Source of the DNA: Paraburkholderia haematera | Lineage (GTDB): Bacteria; Pseudomonadota; Gammaproteobacteria; Burkholderiales; Burkholderiaceae | NCBI RefSeq assembly: GCF_905220975.1 | Contig: NZ_CAJNBK010000028.1 | Location: 1-64,000, forward strand | Length of the DNA stretch: 64,000 bases | Direction: 5' to 3' | Shown: one piece after another, positions 60,063 to 64,000 of the stretch | How positions within the stretch are numbered: position 1 is the first letter of the stretch | Layout of the letters: each line of letters begins with the position of its first letter | The notes under the pieces: model-generated | Seen by the model: the letters and a program-made list of their open reading frames with translations, nothing else | Databases searched by the model: none | What the model was told of the DNA's origin: nothing | Program-made: the position numbers and the translations under genes

Positions 60063-61469
60063 TTACTTCGAAGCCCAGCCCCAGAACATCAGCCACCATG
60101 CGCTATCGACCACAGCGAGCGCTGCGGCGAACCACAGCGTCGCGAGCCCGCGTTGAATGAAACGCTCGCTATAGCGACGTGTGACGAGCCAGGCGAGCCA
60201 CGCGCTCCACAGGTTGGCGATCGCGAGGATCGCGATACGCATATCCGACGCCCACCACAATGACAGATGTTCCGCGCGCAGCAGCGACAACGTGGTCGCC
60301 GACAAGCCGAGGAACACACCTGCGCCGGCAATCGGAATCAGGCCTTGCGTCAAATGATGCAGACGCACGGTATTGAAACGCCCCAGCATGCGCGTCGCGC
60401 CCATCAGCAGCACCAGCAATGCAGTGCCGTACACCAGCGCCGTCGCGAGGATGTAGCCGATCACCATCGTGCCGTCGAGCCACGAGAACACGTCGTTCTG
60501 CTCCGGGTAGTGCGTGAACAGGAACCACGGCGCGTTGGTGTCGAGCGGCCAGGTGATGTCGTGATCGACCAGCCACGTGGCGAAGAACATCTTCAGATCG
60601 ACGAACCAGCGCGAAGCGGTCCAGTGGAATGCGCCGATCGCGATGCCGAGCAGGCCATACAGAATCAACGCGGTGTCCCACGGGTTCGCCTGCTTGTCGC
60701 CGAGCTGCACGACTTCCGACGACGGCGCACGCCACGTCAGCGCGATCGCGTCGCGATGCCCGCTGCAGCGGCCGCACATATGGCAGTCCGACGCGCCCTT
60801 CATATTGCGCAGCGGCACCAGCGGCGCGCAATTGATCGGAATCACGCGATGCCCATGTTCACCGTTCTTGTACGAATGGCGCCACGCATCTTCGTCGACC
60901 TTGTAATGGAACGGCGCGAGACGCGCCAATAGCGAAAAAACCCCGTTGACCGGGCACAGATACTTGCACCAGACGCGCTTCTCGCGTCCGTACAGCAAGC
61001 CGATGATCATTGCCGCGAAAGTGGAACCGCCGAGCACCAGCAGCACCGCTTTCGGATACTGGTAGACGCTGACCATCTGACCGTAGATGGTGGTGATGCC
61101 GAACGCGACGAACGGCCAGCCGCCCCAGCGCATCCAGCGTGGAATCGCCCAGCCGCGGCCATATTTGCTGGCGAATTCGGCGAGCGCGCCTTCCGGGCAC
61201 AACACACCGCACCAGACTCGGCCGAGCATGACCATCGACAGCAGCACGAAGGGCCACCAGATGCCCCAGAACACGAACTGCGCGGCAAGCGTCAGGTTGT
61301 TCCACAGATGCGCGGTGTCGTCCGGCAGCGGCATCACCGCCGGCACGAGAATCAGGAACGCGTACACGGCTACCACGACCCACTGAATACCTCGGATCAG
61401 GCCGCCGTGACGCTGCATCCACTGCCCGGCCGCGGCGAGGCGGCCCGGGCGGGTCATCACCGCACTCAT
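60063..61469 (-). CDS. Membrane 4Fe-4S polyferredoxin of the FTR1/P19 iron-uptake system
   Basis: A 468-residue NapH/RdxA-like inner-membrane protein with about eight helices and cytoplasmic iron-sulphur motifs: CGVLCPEGALAEF, CKYLCPVNGVFSLLARLAP, and CHMCGRCSGHRDAI. In FTR1-P19 systems a protein of this type supplies reducing power or oxidises iron for transport. ATG 61469 overlaps the end of the FTR1 gene (ATGA-type). Last gene of the operon. Confidence 0.85.
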   Translation of the reverse strand: MSAVMTRPGRLAAAGQWMQRHGGLIRGIQWVVVAVYAFLILVPAVMPLPDDTAHLWNNLTLAAQFVFWGIWWPFVLLSMVMLGRVWCGVLCPEGALAEFASKYGRGWAIPRWMRWGGWPFVAFGITTIYGQMVSVYQYPKAVLLVLGGSTFAAMIIGLLYGREKRVWCKYLCPVNGVFSLLARLAPFHYKVDEDAWRHSYKNGEHGHRVIPINCAPLVPLRNMKGASDCHMCGRCSGHRDAIALTWRAPSSEVVQLGDKQANPWDTALILYGLLGIAIGAFHWTASRWFVDLKMFFATWLVDHDITWPLDTNAPWFLFTHYPEQNDVFSWLDGTMVIGYILATALVYGTALLVLLMGATRMLGRFNTVRLHHLTQGLIPIAGAGVFLGLSATTLSLLRAEHLSLWWASDMRIAILAIANLWSAWLAWLVTRRYSERFIQRGLATLWFAAALAVVDSAWWLMFWGWASK

Positions 61470-62311
61470 GCCGCGCGCCCGGCAGCCTGCTGCACCGGCT
61501 TGCGATTCGCGCGGCGCACCAGCAGATAGACGACCAGCCAGTACACGGCGTAGGCGATCAGATTCATCAGCGCCGGATGGGCGCGATAACCCGTGAGCGT
61601 CGCAACCAGCGAGCCGAACGTGCTCGAGTCATCGAGGATGGCCGACGAGTTCCACATCTGGTCGATGATCGTCGGCAGGATTTCCTTGTCGATCAGTTTG
61701 TCGACACCGGTCTGGAACAGGCCCGCGCCGAGGAACAGCAGCATGAATTCGGTGACGCGGAAGAAGAGCCGCCACGAGAAGTATTTGCCGCCCAGCTGCA
61801 GCACGTAGAAGGTCAGGAACGCGAGTCCGAGGCCGATCGCCACCGCGAGCATCTGGCTGCCGTCCACGTGACCCGATTGGCCGAAGCCGAGACCGTACAG
61901 GAAGATCACCGTCTCACTGCCTTCGCGCGCGATCGCCAATGCGACCAGCAACGCGACGCCCCACCAGTTCGAATCGTGCTTGCTCTTTTGCAGCGACTGT
62001 TCCATGTCGCGCTTAAGCGACCGGCCGTGCTGCTTCATCCACAGCACCATCTGCACGATCAACACGCAGGCGACCAGCACCATCGCGGTCTGGAAATAAT
62101 CCTGCGCGTCACCGGAGAGCACCTCGGTAAAACCGATCAGCGCTACGCCGAGAGCGACCGCCGCGATCACACCGGCCGCGACACCGCCCCACAGGTACGG
62201 CAAACCGCGGCGCGCGTCGTCGTCGCCATTTTTCAGCCACGCGTACAGGATGCCGACGACCAGCAAGGCCTCGACACTTTCCCGCCACACGATGAATAGA
62301 ATTTGACCCAT
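61466..62311 (-). CDS. FTR1-family iron permease
   Basis: A 281-residue membrane permease with seven helices. The two REGLE-type iron-binding motifs are present as RESVE (residues 10-14) and REGSE in ALAIAREGSETVIFLYG. It takes up ferric or ferrous iron oxidised at the membrane. Divides the operon between the periplasmic P19/cupredoxin and the polyferredoxin. Confidence 0.92.
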   Translation of the reverse strand: MGQILFIVWRESVEALLVVGILYAWLKNGDDDARRGLPYLWGGVAAGVIAAVALGVALIGFTEVLSGDAQDYFQTAMVLVACVLIVQMVLWMKQHGRSLKRDMEQSLQKSKHDSNWWGVALLVALAIAREGSETVIFLYGLGFGQSGHVDGSQMLAVAIGLGLAFLTFYVLQLGGKYFSWRLFFRVTEFMLLFLGAGLFQTGVDKLIDKEILPTIIDQMWNSSAILDDSSTFGSLVATLTGYRAHPALMNLIAYAVYWLVVYLLVRRANRKPVQQAAGRAA

Positions 62312-62393
62312 TCAAGCTCTCCCATCTACCCTGCTACTGCTTTGGCGAACGCGTCACCCGTCTGCTCAAGGCATGCGCTCGCACCCCAAGCCG

Positions 62394-62726
62394 CTATTTC
62401 GCGACGATCACGCCCTGCGCCTGCTGATGGAAATCGTCGAAGAACTTGTATTCGCCCGGCTCCAGCGGAGCGATCACGACGAATGAATCCCCGCCCGGCG
62501 CCAACACTTTTTCTTTTCGCAATTGCACGCTTTCGAATTCGGCCGCGCCCTTGCCGGTGTTACGTATCGCGATCTTGATGCGCTGCCCTGCCGGCACTTC
62601 GATGCGCGCCGGATTAAGCTTGCCGTCGTTCATTTCCAGCTTGAAGGTCGGCAGATCCGCTGCGTGCGCGGCTCCGACCGCCAAAGCGGTCATCGCGAGG
62701 ATCGCGATCTTTCGGTTAATTCTCAT
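62394..62726 (-). CDS. Periplasmic cupredoxin-domain protein
   Basis: A 110-residue protein with a signal peptide (AILAMTALAVGAAHA/AD) and a cupredoxin_1 domain (FKLEMNDGKLNPARIEVPAG, then KIAIRNTGKGAAEFES). The C-terminal LEPGEYKFFDDFHQ segment contains a His. In FTR1-P19 operons it probably receives or holds copper or iron at the transporter. ATG 62726 is used; the longer frame has no signal. Confidence 0.85.
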   Translation of the reverse strand: MRINRKIAILAMTALAVGAAHAADLPTFKLEMNDGKLNPARIEVPAGQRIKIAIRNTGKGAAEFESVQLRKEKVLAPGGDSFVVIAPLEPGEYKFFDDFHQQAQGVIVAK

Positions 62727-62854
62727 TAGCCTTTCCGGAAAACGCGGCACGGCGAATCTCATCGCTCGCGCACCGCCTGCTGCATGCATTCACTCAGTCA
62801 CGTCTCGCCGCGCGGCGACGCGTGACGAGGCGTGATGATCGGTGTGTGCGGCGA

Positions 62855-63403
62855 TCAGTAACCGCCCTTCTTGCCGATGCCCGCGAACGTGAAGTCGTAT
62901 TCGAGCGTGATCGGCTTGAACCACGGACCCACGCCGGTTTCTTTGTCGACGTGACGGCCGAATGCCATGTGGCCGGTTTGCATCGGCGCTTCAACCGTCA
63001 TTTTCAGGTGGTATTTGCCCGGGCCTTGCAGCTTGACGTTGTCGCCGTAGTGCGGGCCGTCGTTGGCGACCATCGCCATCATGTCGCCCTTCTGGGTCTG
63101 ATTCGAACCGGCTTTCGTCAATTCGTAACGAACTTGCAGATACGGCATCCAGTCGCCTTCGGCGAAACCCGTCGGATTGTTCTTGACCGCGTGGATGTCG
63201 GCTTCCAGGTGAATATCCGAATCCGACGCCTTGCGCATCATGCCTTCGGGTTCCATCGTGATCGGCTGCAGGTAGACGGCGCCGATTTCCATGCCGCCCT
63301 GAATCTGATGCTTGCCGATCGGGTACTCCGCTGCCGTTGCGGAAAGGGCCGCTACTGCGGCCACCGCTGCTGCGCCACCGCGCACAAATGAAGACATCCG
63401 CAT
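62855..63403 (-). CDS. P19-type periplasmic iron-binding protein
   Basis: A 182-residue protein with a signal peptide (GGAAAVAAVAALSATAA) and the P19/Tp34 pattern: GKHQIQGGMEIGAVYLQPIT, then SDIHLEADIHAVKNNPTGFA and HMAFGRHVDKETGVGPW. The Met/His residues in these motifs bind copper and iron in Campylobacter P19. First gene of the operon, preceded by a Fur-like site. Confidence 0.92.
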   Translation of the reverse strand: MRMSSFVRGGAAAVAAVAALSATAAEYPIGKHQIQGGMEIGAVYLQPITMEPEGMMRKASDSDIHLEADIHAVKNNPTGFAEGDWMPYLQVRYELTKAGSNQTQKGDMMAMVANDGPHYGDNVKLQGPGKYHLKMTVEAPMQTGHMAFGRHVDKETGVGPWFKPITLEYDFTFAGIGKKGGY

Positions 63404-63544
63404 TGAAACTCCTTGTTTTTATCAGACTGGAATCGAATTCATTGGAACAGCGCGTTGCGCTTGCCTTGATGCGGCCATGCCTGTGGCCTCTGTTGGCAAA
63501 CGCGCTGAACCGTTAGTCGCATGACGAATCACAATACGAACGTT

Positions 63545-63565
63545 AATGCGAACCATTCTCAATAT
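63545..63565. promoter_or_regulatory. Fur-box-like site upstream of P19
   Basis: AATGCGAACCATTCTCAATA (plus strand). Its complement, ATTGAGAATGGTTCGCATT, is 15/19 identical to the bfd site. It lies about 140 bp before the P19 start. Confidence 0.65.
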
Positions 63566-63739
63566 TGGTCGAGTTTATCATCGATCGGCGGGGAGAACAA
63601 ACGGGGACGCACGCAAAGCCTTATGGGAACAGGGACATAAGGCGGTCTTAAGGAAAGCGCGTGCGAAGGTGTTGGCGGGGTGTAAGGCAAGGAGAGGCTA
63701 GGCGCGGCACATTGCCGCGCCCTGGCAGGCAGGGAGGCG

Positions 63740-64000
63740 TTATCCGATTCCGGGAATGTGGTCGCCGACATTCGCGCCGAATACGCGCTGCCGCAGGAGC
63801 GCCAGCTGATCGCGGGTTTGTGCGGCCTTTTCGAACTCGAGATTCTTGGCGTGCTCCATCATCTGCTTTTCGAGACGCTTGAGCTCCTTGGCGAGCTGCT
63901 TCTCGGACATGTCCTCGAATTTCGCCCGAGCCTGCTCTTCTTTCAATTCGGCGCGGGCGTCGTCGACGTTGTACACCCCGTCAATGATGTCGCGGATCCG
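63740..64000 (-). CDS. uvrB: UvrB excinuclease subunit, C-terminal end
   Basis: The last 86 codons of uvrB; the rest lies beyond the window. RIRDIIDGVYNVDDARAELK is followed by the UVR domain that binds UvrC (LAKELKRLEKQMMEHAKNLE, then FEKAAQTRDQLALLR). The stop is TAA at 63740. Nucleotide-excision repair. Confidence 0.92.
   Translation of the reverse strand, partial: RIRDIIDGVYNVDDARAELKEEQARAKFEDMSEKQLAKELKRLEKQMMEHAKNLEFEKAAQTRDQLALLRQRVFGANVGDHIPGIG

Overview
The window looks like a chromosomal segment of a high-GC betaproteobacterium, most likely Paraburkholderia or a close Burkholderia relative. The reasons are the protein families and their pairings: a divergent LysR-pirin pair, a DUF4212-symporter pair next to acs, class I fumarase next to bacterioferritin, an FTR1/P19 iron-uptake operon and an Hrp-type secretion locus with HrpB1/HrpB2/HrpB7-like proteins. 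Taxonomy is inferred from family resemblance; no search was run.

Layout. 1-7.4 kb: a long inverted repeat, a DUF4238-like gene, a type II asparaginase, a LysR-EamA divergent pair, a frameshifted MFS exporter and three small hypothetical genes. 7.5-14.6 kb: an Asp/Glu-racemase-like gene and a D-amino-acid dehydrogenase, diverging from a four-gene Liv-type ABC importer in which permease and ATPase are fused; three 49-bp hairpin repeats sit in the leader of the dehydrogenase. 14.9-17.5 kb: a YfiR-YfiN-YfiB cyclic-di-GMP module. 17.6-20.4 kb: a decayed satellite-phage-like element beside tRNA-Ser(GGA), with an IS3-family end, a broken integrase, an AlpA remnant, a DUF927 fragment and an orphan toxin tail with its DUF4279 partner. 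20.5-27.5 kb: the DUF4212/sodium:solute symporter pair and acs, now separated by a gene for a CNF1-like deamidase.

28.1-49.0 kb is the most notable part. It holds a complete-looking operon of tightly overlapping type III secretion genes on the minus strand (sctC, D, two small genes, HrpB1-like, I, J, K, L, Q, R, S, T, U, V, N, O). On the plus strand it is flanked by an ADP-ribosyltransferase-like effector, a DUF1521 metal-induced self-cleaving effector, an RHH_4 regulator, a harpin-like secreted protein and a second, degenerate ART-like protein. SctU ends before the NPTH autocleavage domain, and sctV starts two bases after its stop codon. A stub of a UPF0114 gene at 49.5 kb and duplicated sequence around the CNF-like gene mark likely insertion boundaries.

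49.7-64 kb is mostly housekeeping and iron handling: fumarase, bacterioferritin, murI, bfd, tonB-exbB-exbD, LysR/pirin, OsmC, DUF1857, hemP, the P19-cupredoxin-FTR1-polyferredoxin operon and the 3' end of uvrB. Three sites upstream of bfd, hemP and P19 share a Fur-box-like core, tying storage, haem and ferrous/ferric uptake into one iron regulon. A 20-codon membrane peptide gene and a 39-codon lipoprotein gene lie in gaps of this region.
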